DNA from: Halichondria panicea
Taxonomy: Eukaryota > Porifera > Demospongiae > Suberitida > Halichondriidae
Assembly (NCBI RefSeq): GCF_963675165.1
Contig: NC_087390.1
Coordinates: forward strand, 1,321,501 to 1,385,500
DNA: 64,000 nucleotides
Direction of reading: 5' to 3'
In this document: positions 21,867 to 33,828 of the stretch, one piece after another
How the letters are laid out: every line of letters starts with the position of its first letter
How positions within the stretch are numbered: the first letter of the stretch is position 1
The notes under the pieces: model-generated
Database searches by the model: none
Told to the model about the DNA's origin: nothing
Seen by the model: only the letters and a program-made list of their open reading frames with translations
Made by a program: the position numbers and the translations under genes

Positions 21867-24520
21867 ATGGCGAGTCAAGGTATCTTGCATGGATATCGTT
21901 TTATGTTAATTATAATTTGAATTTGAATATAGATTCTAACCATGGTTATAACACTCTGAAGAAGTGCCGCAAGGAAGTGTGTGGAAGACTCTCCAGCGAC
22001 CCATTGAACATCGCTCAATCTCTTTTTGGCAAAGGACTTATTTCTGCAGAAGTTATGGCAGAAATACGTACACTACGTAGCACAAAAATGGAAAAGGGAA
22101 ACACACTGTATACAGCTATATCAGAACGTGTTAAAGCCTATCGAAATAGGTATTCTGATTTTATTTCTGTGCTAGAAGAAAACAAGATCCTCCACAGTGA
22201 TCTCTTAACAACTCTCCGGAATACTCACTTCAAAATTTGTAAGTTTATAGCATTGTTGTCATTATACTACATCATCATGCATGTGCATGCAGGCAATGAG
22301 TCAGTAAAGGAGAAAGTCAAGAATACCAACAACGTGATTAAAGAGGTTATATCGATAGCTAAGGAGCTTGAAACGTCCACTCATTCTCGAGAGCTCGAAA
22401 GAATCTCTTCAGCATTAACATCTGGCAAAGTCCAAATAGGACTTGTTGGCTTAACTAATGCTGGAAAAAGCACAACTGCTAATTCCTTTATAGGTTCGCG
22501 TTTTCTTCCATCATCGTTTCAAAGGCAGACGGTCAGCTCAATCCGAATTGTACATAATCCAACATCTCCAAATGGAGAACTTTTTGGGAGAAAAAAATCT
22601 ACCGATGGCTTAGTTCGTCTTGCATCAGGCGTTGAGCCTATCGAATCATTTCTTGCGAAACTGAATACTGATGATCGCAAGGGTGAGATTCAGTACTCTG
22701 AACTTATTCTCCATGCATCTGTTGCTATTTTATCAGAAATTGGACACTCTTTGGCTCCTGAAATTCTTGATATGCCTGGCACTAGTGAGATATTTACTAG
22801 CCAGAAAACAACTACTGCAACGAAAACAGCTTTAAAAAGCCTAGCAGCCATCATACTTGTTGTCAGTGCTGATGACGTATCTAAGGGTGAAGTGACTAAG
22901 CTTATTGAGGATATAAAAACATCGCATCCTGGCCTGATGGAAAAACAAAACAGAATACTAGTGCTCATCAACAAATACGACCTGTGCTATGATGGGAATA
23001 CATTTTCCTGGACTCCCGAAAAACTTCAAATGGAAATGGCTAAGCAAATTGGAATATCAATAGAGCAAACGGTATGCTTTAGCGCTACATATGCACAAGA
23101 AGCACAAAAATGGCTACGAGATCCTTCTGCTGTAACCAAAGACATGTATGGCAAAAAGTATTATGATTTACGATTAACACCCGAATGTGATACCGTTGGT
23201 TCTTTGGAAAAGTACACAAAAGAAAATGTGAAGAAACTAGCTGAGGTTCTTGAGAAATTTAGTGGATTCCAAGAAGTTAAAACAAAGCTTCAGTGGGCAC
23301 TCTGTGTTAATGGTTCCGAAATTCTTTTGGAGAGTGCTGTGGACGATTGTCGTGGGGAAATTTCAAAGATGGAAGCAGCCATTACCCAGAAAAAACAAGA
23401 ACTTGATATACAAGGAAAGGAGAAAAGTGTAGAGGAACAAAGAGCTCAGGTGAAAACAGCTGGTCAATTTTTACAAAACACTTGCGAGTTTAAAACTTCT
23501 TTCCCAAAAATGGTAGCTCAATCTTTTGCTTTTAAATTGAATACAATTACTTCAAAACTTGTGAATGATATCAGCACACAAGCTTTCTTCAATTCAATAA
23601 GTCTCAAAAAAGAGCATGATAATGAAAAATATGTATTGCAGTGTGTAGAGCGTACTCGACAAACCATGCTTAAAAGCGCAGAAGACAAGGTCAACGACAC
23701 TTGGATTGTTGGTATTGCAGAAATGAAAGAGATCTTATCCATAAAATTTAAATCGATACTAAAAGGTCTCCAGCAAGATTTAGTCATACAACAGCTCACT
23801 GACCTCCTTGACTTTAATGGTGTGGATCCAAACAAACTACTAGACACCCTTATATTTCCATCTGTCGAGCAACCAGACTTTGTGGAATGCACAGCTATCA
23901 GTGATGAAGCTATTCGACCTGCTATCAGACCTTCCACGAGGAAAAGGCAGAAAAACGTCACAGCAAGCAAAGAATTCCGGTATTTCTTCTTTTTTTCTAC
24001 GACAATCGACTATTCTAAGGTGGTTGATTACAACGAAAAGGTGTTTGAAATAGATTTTGAGAGCCTTAATACATCATTTAAACAGCTTGCTTTATTTTGT
24101 TCAAGCCATGTTCAGAATTCTCTACTGAAGATCTTGAAAGATGTAGCTAGCAAGTTATCTCAAGCACTTACGTGTGAGCTACAGAAGCTATTAAAAGAGC
24201 CAATTCAATTGAAAAAGAACGAGCTAGAAGCAACAGAGGAAGATCTTCAAAATTCCAAGAATAGAATTACGAAATTCAAGAATACATTCCAAGCACTTAT
24301 AGATGCTGATAGAAAACTTTGTGACTCAGTGTCTCCTACCAGGAAAAAAAGGGCACATGAAGAGGCATCATCATCAATCAAGGAGCCTGGTAAGTGCATG
24401 CATGGGATTGTGATAATACCGACAAGTTGTTTTTGAACTGACATCCATGTATATTCACTGTTTATTCCTTATTTTATAGCTCCCAAAAAACCAAAGCCAT
24501 CCAAAGGACGCCGGCGCTAA
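21867..24520 (+). CDS. Dynamin-like large GTPase with N-terminal CARD-like death-fold domain
   Basis: Four exons join in phase: 21,867-21,879, 21,933-22,238, 22,293-24,389, 24,480-24,520, giving about 818 residues. Residues about 10-100 form a helical domain (KKCRKEVCGRLSSDPLNIAQ, then GKGLISAEVMAEI) resembling the diverged CARD/death-fold domains of sponge proteins. A dynamin-type GTPase follows: P-loop GLTNAGKST near residue 160, DMPG near 267, NKYD near 332. The rest is largely helical, as in dynamin-family stalks, with Lys/Glu-rich coiled-coil stretches near residues 470-500 and 750-790. The last exon gives a basic tail (PKKPKPSKGRRR) that could be a nuclear signal. I infer a self-assembling GTPase recruited through the death fold. 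SLIP-GC/NUGGC-type nuclear GTPases are an alternative comparison. The intact frame and conserved motifs argue for a working gene. Confidence 0.85.
22239..22292 (+). other. 54-nt in-frame intron of the CARD-GTPase gene
   Basis: Starts GTAAGTTTATAG and ends GCATGCAG. Its length is a multiple of three and it has no stop, so retention would add 18 hydrophobic residues (FIALLSLYYIIMHVH) between the death-fold and GTPase domains. Removal rejoins HFKIC to NESVKEK. Confidence 0.75.
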
Positions 24521-25200
24521 TATTAGCCAAACTGTACTTTTAAGTGACTTATTATAATTAATTTTATAATTGTGCGTGTAATTATAGGAGAATTATTTTG
24601 TGTACCACACAATGTATGCATGTACATTTACAGCCATATAATTCTATGCATGCCCATTAATAACCGATATACCCGCATACTTATTACAGGTTGAACTCTT
24701 TAATATAATTATAAAAGATGTTTCTCTGAACGTGTAAATTACTATAGTATTAATCAGAACTAATGATGTGCATGCATGCAGTTACATTTGTATACAGTAT
24801 TGTCTATAGTCACATACAGCGATGTGAAAGCTGGATGCACACTCAAACAATAAGATTAGACAAGAGTTATAACTTTGTAGTGGAAATGTTCATTTTGTAA
24901 GTCATAGCAGAATCTTGGGGCGTGGCACCATGCACTCTGCATGGAAAAGAAGTTATAATTGCTGTGACACATCATAATTACCCTGTGCGTGCGCAGTGCG
25001 CAGAGATAGAGTAATTGGTGCATGTGTAAAAGGTATATCTAGCTCAAACGGAATGCTCATGCACTTAAGATTATTTTCATGGTTGGCATCTGATGCTGAG
25101 TATTTATAGTGTATGCATGCATGCATGTGGAAACAAAAATAAGTGTTTGACACTTTCATGGACAGTGACTGCTTTAACTGCTATTGAGACAGTGGATATA
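24521..25200. other. No gene seen downstream of the CARD-GTPase
   Basis: AT-rich sequence without a convincing frame, exon or inverted-repeat element. It presumably includes the 3' UTR of the GTPase gene. CATG-rich short repeats are present. Confidence 0.5.
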
Positions 25201-25496
25201 TAAACATGTAGGCTTCCAGCCATATTTTCTTAATTCGTGGATTTGCAAAATAATGCTTGGTTCTCGAGTTAGTTATGCCTAGTTTTGCTTACTTGGAATG
25301 CCCTCGCAGCCTTTTCAGAGGATTGCGTAGAAAAACTTGTCCATGGAGTGTTGCTACTCTACTTAGTAGTTAGCTCTGTACTAGTACACTGATGCATGCA
25401 GCCATTAATTTTAGACTTTGTATACTTTTGGCGTAGCTCGAGTGGAATGGAATATAAAATAATTGAGAACTCGAATTTGTAGAACAATAGTGATAA

Positions 25497-25598
25497 TCTT
25501 ACAAGTCCTATTGATGTTCCCCTGGTGATGTAGTCTGGCTCAGTGGAGGCTCTGTACTCATCAATGACCTCTTGGACCACCCTCCGTGAGTCATCAAG
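25497..25598 (-). pseudogene. Gamma-tubulin exon 12 fragment with internal deletion
   Basis: Minus-strand copy of exon 12 in which GCAGCCAG is joined directly to CTTGATGACTC, removing the middle of the exon. The [20 protein letters not shown] end is intact. It lies downstream, on the minus strand, of the exon 11 copy at 26,123-26,209, repeating the order of the real gene. Confidence 0.85.
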
Positions 25599-26122
25599 CT
25601 GGCTGCAACTAGTGTGTGGGTGGTGGGGGGTTGGTTTAGGGCTATATACATTTCAACTTATGCATGGGTGCATGGGTGCGAAGTGCAACACTATAATTAT
25701 ACTCTCAACACACTATACAGTGGAACTTTGAACTTAAAGACCAAATAATGTCAATGGACAGTGTCCTGTTACTGCATGAGGTGCGTCAAATCCATTCCCA
25801 TTTCATAAAAATTACACTGGTAGAAATAGCAGATAATATAGTACAATTGTGGCTACTGTCACATTTCCCTGTGAATACAACCATGCATGGGTGTTGGGTG
25901 ATCATTATTATGTGGGAATAACAGATGAATAGCTTAAATTGAACACCTGTTGGTCATGCGCTTTATGAACCCACATTCTTTTCCTATGAATCAACTTATA
26001 TACCATTCCAAGTGTGTACAGGCCACCCGCAACCATGATCACATGTATAATGCATGTGCAAGGGAGAACCGCATAATCTGCTAAGGCCAACTGTGCTAAC
26101 AACACATGTTGAGTATACTCAC

Positions 26123-26209
26123 TGAGGCCATGCTGGTGTGGTTGGCGAGCATGAGTCCACTGACCCTATGAGCTGACTGGATGTGGGGAGGCTTGCGGGA
26201 GAGGGCAAC
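26123..26209 (-). pseudogene. Stray copy of gamma-tubulin exon 11 (1)
   Basis: An 87-bp copy with acceptor and donor retained, encoding [20 protein letters not shown] and the following residues. Near-identical to the true exon at 46,987-47,073, in the opposite orientation. Confidence 0.85.
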
Positions 26210-26611
26210 CTGTACGCACAGATAATGAAATGTTGTGATGTCATCATGAGTGGATTAAGTCATCCCCTTGTACAATAAAATGCAGCAATTTCTTACTTTA
26301 GCACTATAATACGCACAATTATATTTATACTACTACAGTAGAACCTTGATTATCCGGACACCTTGGTTCCAGAGGGAGGCCTAAATATGCCTGATATCGA
26401 ATAGATAGACCACGCCTTGCTTAAGTGATAACAGCAGTGCCAGCGCAATCATATAAGCTAACTGAATATAGATCCACTACTATTGTTAAAACTAATAACT
26501 TATTGTGTAAGGGCTATCCATGCTATAAATGCAGTGCTGTGGCAGCCAGGTGAGCAGACCCTAACATTACAAACAGACAAACAAACAGACAAACCAAACA
26601 AACCAACAGAC

Positions 26612-26821
26612 TACCGTATAGCGGGTAATTTTCGGGGGACAAAATATTCGTGGTTTAGCAATATTGAGACATTTCGTGGATAATATTTTCGTGGTTGCTG
26701 CTTGGATTGTAGGTAAAGGTAGGCAAGGTCGCTTCATTCATGGGTAAAATATTCGTGGTCAGACCTTCAACCACGAAAACCACGAATATTTTGCCCCACG
26801 AAAATTACCAGCTATACGGTA
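26612..26821. mobile_element. MITE-like element, GCGGGTAATTTTCG family
   Basis: Perfect inverted ends ACCGTATAGC with the inner GGTAATTTTCG motif. It is the best-preserved of the three copies in the window (others at 1,651 and 49,112). Confidence 0.8.
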
Positions 26822-27004
26822 CTATATCCGTGGCCGCCCACGCGCGCCTCGGGTAATAAGGAGCAGAAGTTAAAATGAGGATAGGGGATGGTAAAATACT
26901 CAAGAAATAAATAATAAATCTTAGTGGGTAGGGAAAGCAGATAAAGGTGGTCACTATGCATTGGCGATAACTATATTAACTTCATTACATGCAGATCTTT
27001 TAAT

Positions 27005-27120
27005 TATGGTGACCTCTTGGACTACCCTTCGTGAGTCATCCAGCTATTTCTTGAATTAATCCGAGAAATCTTTCTCAGCTTGTCAAGCTGTCCACAACTG
27101 GCTGCAAATAACCAAACGTG
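27005..27120 (-). pseudogene. Gamma-tubulin exon 12 fragment, rearranged
   Basis: Minus-strand remnant retaining the [13 protein letters not shown] start after a GT/CA tract, then frame-disrupting changes before the [10 protein letters not shown] part. The 3' half of the exon is absent. Confidence 0.8.
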
Positions 27121-27125
27121 TGTGT

Positions 27126-27163
<38 letters not shown>

Positions 27164-27543
27164 AGTGGAACTTTGAATTTAACAGTCCATTTTAAAATTA
27201 CGTTGGTAGAATGATAGCAGATATAGTACAATTGTGGCTACACTGTCACATTTCCCTGTGAATACAACCATGCATGGGTGTTAGGTGATCATTATTATGT
27301 GGGAATAACAGATGAATAGCTTAAATTGAACACCTGTTGGTCATGCGCTTTATGAACCCACATTCTTCAATTTGTATTCCTATGAATTAACTATTCACTT
27401 ACACCTATATGTATTCATTCCCGGGTGTCTATAGGCCACCCACAACCATGATCACATGTAAGCAAAATATCCAATACAAGGGGGAAACGCATAATCTACC
27501 AAGGCTATGTTTGTACGACACAAGTAACATATTGAATACTCAC

Positions 27544-27630
27544 TGATGCCATGCTGGTGTGGTTGGCGAGCATGAGTCCACTGACCCTATGAGCTGACTG
27601 GATGTGAGGAGGCTTGCGGGAGAGGGCAAC
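27544..27630 (-). pseudogene. Stray copy of gamma-tubulin exon 11 (2)
   Basis: 87 bp with both splice signals; one synonymous-type change (GATGTGAGGA) against the true exon. Matches the plus-strand copy at 62,666-62,752. Confidence 0.85.
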
Positions 27631-28110
27631 CTGTGTATGCATGGAGACACACAGAGAAGAGTGAATGACAGGCGTTGTTGTCATACTGTCCATAGCATGA
27701 GTGGATTCATAGTCATCCTGGTACATGCAACCTCTTAATTCAGCACCACACAAAAACAAATCTAGGATTATAATTATGTACAATCATACTACTAGCAATG
27801 TTTTGTCAGTATAAACAAAAACTGTACAATCATGTAGTTATGATTATCATAACAAACAGTAAGGACACAAAGTTAAAATCTCTTATATACGTACGTGTAA
27901 CTACAGTACACATGTACACATGGGATACAATGCTAGTGAACTAGGCTACAAAATTGGGACTTCTTTATAATGGACATCTTTGGGGAACAAACTGTTGGCC
28001 ATTATATACGCCTGGAATCAAAGCACCTCGATAAATTCATAATTCATCCATATACATGTACGTACCTCCACGGCTCTAGTTGAAGTAGCAAACAAAGTTG
28101 TTTGACTTAC

Positions 28111-28242
28111 TGATAGTCTTGATGAAGATCCACATTGAGGTAGCCTTTCTGAGCACCCAGGGGTACTGTTTAGAGAGGTAGGTGAGGGTCCTCTCTCGTA
28201 GACAGTGGTGCTCCACGTACGGGGACACTAGCAGGACCATCA
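28111..28242 (-). CDS. Unidentified 132-bp exon (44 codons), copy in B'
   Basis: Follows a GT/CA tract ending in CAG, on the minus strand, and ends at a strong donor (GTAAGT). It encodes VLLVSPYVEHHCLRERTLTY and LSKQYPWVLRKATSMWIFIK. Copies at 62,051-62,182 and 63,480-63,611 keep the frame and both splice sites with few changes, suggesting a real coding exon that is phase-symmetric (1-1). I do not recognise the protein. No partner exon was found other than the neighbouring tubulin exon 11 copies, whose phase (0) does not fit. Confidence 0.5.
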
Positions 28243-28994
28243 CTGTGTGTGTGTGTGTGTGTGTGGGTGTGTGTGGGGGAACTATAATCAAAGCACCGCG
28301 GATGCTGATGCCTCGATGGAGGCACCAAAGCTATATGACAGACATGAGCTACTACATCTACATGTAGCTAGTAAATTTACATTGATCGACCATGATCGTT
28401 GCTAAAAAGAATTCGAAGTCCATACAATTACTGGCTGCTGCATGAAGCAGCTACGTGTAAGCGCAGCTTTGCAGCTCTTGCAGCTAGCGTTCTAGTGGCA
28501 GAGCTAACTACTAAGTAGAGTAGCAACACTCCATGGACAAGTTTTTCTATGCACTCTTCTGAAAAAGCTGCCATGGCACTCCAAGTAGGCATAACTCAAG
28601 AACCAAGCGATATTTGCAAATCCACCCAAGAAAACATGACTAGAAGCCTATATAGACTTGCACTTGATTGATCCTTGAGCAGCTGTAGCAGCCTGACTAC
28701 ACACACACACACACACTACCGTATAGGTTTGGTGTGTGTACACAGTTGGGAAATCAATATATGTGGCAGATGAATAAGCTTAAATTGAACACCTGTTGGT
28801 CATGCGCTTTATAAACCCCCACATTCTTCAAATTTGTATATGTTCCTATGAGTATTCACTTATACCATTCCCAGGTGTCTATATAGGCCACCCACAACCA
28901 TGATCAGATGTAAGCAAACATCCAACACAAGGGGAAAACGCATAATCTACCAAGGCTATGTTTGTACGACACACGTAACATATGGAGCACTCAC

Positions 28995-29081
28995 TGATGC
29001 CTTGCTGGTTTGGTTGGCTAGCATGAGTCCGCTGACCCTATGAGCTGACTGGATGTGGGGAGGCTTGCGGGAGAGGGCAAC
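28995..29081 (-). pseudogene. Stray copy of gamma-tubulin exon 11 (3), diverged
   Basis: 87 bp with splice signals; the end reads ANQTSKAS instead of ANHTSMAS. The same changes occur in its inverted partner at 61,215-61,301. Confidence 0.85.
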
Positions 29082-29769
29082 CTGTGCATGATGGAGACAC
29101 ACAGAGAGGAGTGAATGACAGGCATTGTTGTCATGCTGTCCATAGCAGGAGTGGATAACGATTCATAGTCATCCTGGTATACATGCAGCAACCTCTTAAT
29201 TCAGCACCACGCAAAAACAAATCTAGGATTATAACTAGAGCACTAAAGTGCAAACCCTCGGCTGGTGACATAATTACAGAAGAGTGATATAATACAGTGC
29301 ATGTAGTGATGTTATCATGTATGACTTAACTGTCGTAGCACAGAAATTGAGGAACAATAAAACTAAACCGGCGTAGCACAGAAATTGAGGAACAATAAAA
29401 CTAAACCAGACCGGAGGCATGCTGAAACATTAGAGGAACAGAGTTTTAGTGGCATATAGATATCTATGCACTGAAACTGTGGAATCCTGGAGTCTCAGAG
29501 AAGTATGGCTCCTGCATGGATCCCAGATCACAGTCAGCTAACCAGGGCCAGGGACAACAAACCAGTCACAATTCTAGCTTTCTATTGTAGTGACCCTTTT
29601 CTATTGTTCTTGGTACGGGATCAACTCAGTTGTAAATACGGAAGGTACCTCGAATAAAGGCCGCGTGTAGTTTGCTAGCTGCCACGTGCAAGTTCAAGCT
29701 TTTCTTAGCTTTTGCTAGCCTCGATCCCAGGCCGAGTTTTCGCTTTTATAACGGTTAGGCGAACTATCG

Positions 29770-30650
29770 TTGAAGCAAACTGAAAAAACTAGTCATTACT
29801 CTGTTCAGGATAACACCATAGAACAAGTCAATTCTTATCGTGATTTAGGGATAACAGTTACGCAAGATCTCTCATGGTCTCAACAGCATAGTAAAATATG
29901 TGGAAAGGCTTACATGTCACTCAATCTTATTAGAAGGATCATTCCAACAAACTATTCAACTAATTTAAAGAAACAATTATATCTGTCTCTTGTCAGAACT
30001 CACTTAACATATTGCTCGCAGTTGTGGAGACCTAAATTAATAAAGGATATCAAGTCACTAGAAAAAGTGCAACGCAGAGCCACAAAATATATCCTTAATG
30101 ATTATGTATCAGACTACAAAGCAAGACTCTGCAAATTAAAGTTATTGCCCCTCATGAGATGGTTTGAACTGCAAGATATCATGTTTATTGTGAAATGTAT
30201 GCAGCAGCAGTCGGACGATATAAGAGAACTAGTATCTTTCACTTCATCCAAAACCAGGGCAGGCTGCTCAGGCCATTCCCTTCAAATTAAATTTGCTAGA
30301 AATAACTATTCAAGACACTTCTACTTCATTAGAATTGCAAAAGTATGGAATAAATTGCCGTCGAATTTAATAAATCTAGATTCATCTCTAGGAACAATCA
30401 AGAAAAAGACTTCGGACTTTTTAGTGTCAGATTTTCTAGAAAACTTTGACACAAATAACTTATGTTCATTTCATATGGTTTGCCCATGCTCTAAATGTCA
30501 TATATAGGATCCTCTGTTAACTATACTTATCACTCTATAGATTATATAATATACATCAGCTGCTCCAATGTTGGAGTAAGTCTGTCAGCTATTTCCTCTC
30601 ACCCAATAATTTTCACTTAATTTCTTTTGTGCATAGCTGTAAAGTTCACA
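29770..30650 (+). mobile_element. 5'-truncated non-LTR retrotransposon (LINE, Jockey/CR1-like)
   Basis: An open frame of about 245 codons to a TAG at 30,505-30,507 encodes the C-terminal part of a LINE reverse transcriptase: YRDLGITVTQDLSWSQQH, then the LEKVQRRATKYIL segment, then the WNKLPSNLINLDS tail typical of this group. The catalytic YxDD block lies upstream in such proteins and is missing, so the copy is 5'-truncated. An A-rich tail (AATAATAAAATAAAAAAC) follows at about 30,650. It sits inside a TAGCCTCG-family terminus (29,716-29,765). Confidence 0.85.
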
Positions 30651-30960
30651 TAATAATAAAATAAAAAACAAACACAGTGGCGGCAGAGGAGGGAGGACAC
30701 GATTAACCTTAGCTCTAATTAGCTAATTATCGCGACCTTTTAATTACATTCTTTGAACGATTCATCTTTTCTTTCTTTATAACCTCTACATATTGGGACA
30801 CACAGAACAGTACTCTAGTATGAGTGACAGGCAATTCTTGCAGACACAGAGCAACCATACAAATAAAGGGGTGCTAGAAGCTGAGACTGTTAGTGTCATT
30901 GATGTTCTTCATGTTGGAGACACTCTGAACTAAACAATTCCATGTTGCAGCTTTATCACA

Positions 30961-31080
30961 GAGACAGGAGTGCCTGGGGTGCTTCTCACAGGGATCTTGG
31001 AGACAGGAGTGCCTAGGGTGCTCCTCATAGGGATCCTGTCTCCAAGATCCCTGTGAGAAGCACCCCAGGCACTCCTGTTA
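30961..31080. repeat. GC-rich hairpin with nested tandem copies
   Basis: GGTGCTTCTCACAGGGATC occurs forward at about 30,978 and inverted at about 31,046-31,070; the motif GACAGGAGTGCCT repeats in between. It can fold into a long stem. No TIR-type target duplication was recognised. Confidence 0.7.
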
Positions 31081-31139
31081 GAGATGTCAGACCGGAAGTA
31101 GTGCGTGGGCGTATTTTCGTACAGTAACAAGTTTGCCTA

Positions 31140-32390
31140 ACCGTTATAAAAGCGAAAATAATTCAATGGTAAAAAACGGGACCAGAAAGTGAGTGAACAA
31201 GAAGGGCTTTCCGCAAGCCCTGGAAGAGTCTAGCAAACAACAGCTGTTCCCAGGGGTAAAAAATAGCGTAGAATTTGATTTTTATAACAGTTTTTTATGA
31301 TTTTAGCATTTAATGCTTGTTTTGTGTGTGATTTTTTCTCAAAGGTGATCATCATTTTGGCAACCAAACATGAAAATGAACAAAAACACAAGTGAGCATG
31401 TCTTTCATCTCTAACTCTCTCCAGATTATGCAAAAAGTTGCTACAATAAGCTTTTATTTCTTGCGGAATCACATATTGCATGGATAGATGGGTGGAGCTG
31501 AGAATAGAAATGCAGTAAAATCAAGCCAAGTGTACCAATAGCTGTATTTATTTCTTAGAAGTTCTTAGAAGTTACTGAAAGTAATTATTGAAGCAATCTG
31601 AAAGCCTCTGTTGAAAAGAAACAAGAAAGATTGGAGAGAATTCCAGGGACAACAATGTAATCTACCAAAACTATTAAATTGCAAGAACTGATTCAATTTG
31701 CACACAAAAAAGACAAGAGTAATCTACTGTATTAATTAGAAGCTGTCAACAGAGTTGTATCATAGATTTATAGTTGTATAGCCTTAAATCTACATCACAC
31801 TAAAAACGAATTATTTAGACCAAATGAAATTGACAGAAAAGTTGCTTATAAAGATCAAGAAACAGATACAAGCGTAAGGTGGACATTGATGAGAGTTCTG
31901 AAACATGATACAATATACTGAAAAGATAGCATGGTTACTTTAAATCCAAAAGAACTGTCTGAAGCAGGAGACATCATACTATTATAGGGACATCATAAAG
32001 ATATACATTACAGAAACATTATAAACTTCATAATAGATATCAAATGGTTATAATGTTAACTCCTGAGTCCTGAGTGTCCATTTCATACTTTTTTAAAAGA
32101 GAATAGACCAAGCGGTTCAGCAGATATGCTAACTTTAAGATCATTTCCGGTATTAACAACAAATTTCATAAGTCCCTCCCAAGTACATTAAAATGCGGTA
32201 AATTTTTGTACGAATTTTTCCCTGACTAGTGTTCTTCAAAACGCTGTATCTCTGCATTTGCTTGACCAAATCCAGTGCAGTAAAGTTTTTCTGGTTTGCC
32301 TAGAGTTTTCAAAAGAGATAGTAATACATAGGAGTTAGAAATAGCAAATATTAAAATCGATCTGACATTGCTACTAGTATATCAATCAAT
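31140..32390. other. No gene recognised
   Basis: AT-rich sequence with only short frames (longest about 83 codons, minus, with no recognisable domain). The first bases (about 31,133-31,158) are a truncated internal piece of the TAGCCTCG family (CCTAACCGTTATAAAAGCG). Confidence 0.5.
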
Positions 32391-32702
32391 TGCGATTTTT
32401 GTAATCGATTTTTAAAAATCGATTATCAAAAATCGAATTTCAAAAATCGATTATTAAAAATCAATTATCAAAAATCGAATTTCAATAATCGATTATCAAA
32501 AATCGAATTTCAAAAATCGATTATCAAAAATCGAATTTCAAAAATCGATTATCAGATCGATTGTCAAAGATCGTTCACGTGTAAATCGAAAATCAACTGT
32601 AAAAAATCGATTATTAAAAATCGATCTTCAAAAATCGATTTTATATTGGATGCACACGCCTATCAGATTCTGCCTGAATTTTGTCGCAAACGGCGTTCCA
32701 TA
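32390..32702. repeat. AATCGATT-type minisatellite plus unique tail, solo copy
   Basis: Tandem AAAAATCGATTATC / AAAAATCGAATTTC units for about 250 bp, followed by a tail starting TTGGATGCACACGCC and ending CGGCGTTCCATA. The same tail and repeats form the two ends of the element at 42,313-43,253. Confidence 0.85.
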
Positions 32703-33828
32703 CTTATTACACTATCTATGATAGGAGTTACGTGATTGGCTTCTTTTAATTTTTATATCCCGTTGCTACGTTGTTGCCAAGTGCAATATAAAGTAGCCTC
32801 TACACAGGCTCTCCTTTTTCTGTTCTTTATCACAATCGTTCAATAAGATAAAATACTGTATTATTCGTTCAATGAGATAAAATACGGTATTAATTGGAGG
32901 AATAAAGAAAGAAATAGACGTAGAGTTAGGAAAAAGGAGAGCCTGTATCGGGAAGTCGCGTGAGGGTAGAAGGGTGGTAGAAGGGTGAAAATGAGCGTGG
33001 GCATACTGAGCTAGAGATGTTGGACTGCCCACGCAGAGGTCTACGACTAATAAAACTTTGCCTGCAGCAAGCTGGACATGGACTTGGAACTGGAAGTTTG
33101 CAAGCACTATAGAGCTAGCTATACCTTAGGCTTAGCTAGATGATCTACTAGTCTAGATTGTGTGTTTAGATTCTATCACTATTACCTTTTCTTGTGTCTT
33201 TCTACATGCTATAGTAGAATAGCTTAGTCATCATTATCATATAGCAGGTAGCTACTGCCACCAGAGCTGGCCACGCTGGTTCTCTGATCTGACTTGCAGC
33301 ACAGCTTGGTGGTTGTCTCAGTGCAGTACAGTACAGTACAGTCTTACTCTGAATGCGTGGGAGAATACCTTACGTCACGATTGTGGGCTACATATCGCCC
33401 ACGTTCATAAAAATCCTTGTGGATCACGCGATTTCCCAAACCAGGCCTTACTTTTTCTTAACTGTACGCCCATTTCTTTCTTTGCTGCCTCACTATGTCT
33501 TTCTTATGTTTATGGATGAACAGTGACAACAGTAAGAAAAAGTAAGGCCTGGGAACGAGGCTAAATATAAAGCATATTGCACTGCTGAAAGTCATATTGC
33601 ACTGACCGCAAAGTCATATTGCACTGACCTCAAAACGCCCCTCTGGCAATTAGACAGACAATTAAATTAAAATTAAATTAATACGCATGAGAAATAACAA
33701 GTATTAAAGTATGTCCAGCCATGCAGGAATGAATGTTCAGCACTGCTGGAGTTTCTTCTTGCAACCATGCAGGTTTTAAAATTGTCCAAGATTCATTTTG
33801 TGGAAGATTCTGTGTTCCTAGATCGACC
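32703..33828. other. Repeat-derived stretch, no gene recognised
   Basis: Contains a piece related to the interior of the 12,717-13,786 element (ATAAAATACGGTATT region) and a partial TAGCCTCG-family copy at about 33,445-33,564 with the arm AGGCCTTACTTTTTCTTA. Open frames on both strands are unremarkable. Confidence 0.5.

Larger units (their letters stand above)
27250..30789 (-). repeat. Inverted duplication B' (partner 58,206 to about 62,960)
   Basis: Read on the minus strand, this stretch matches the plus strand from 58,206 onward. The LINE at 29,770-30,650 occurs only here, and the 2,058-bp element at 58,304-60,361 only in the partner. Exon 11 copies and the 44-codon exon lie at matching places. 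Confidence 0.85.

Noticed and set aside
22690-23970. Minus-strand frames inside the CARD-GTPase gene
   Set aside because: Shadows of the real plus-strand coding sequence.
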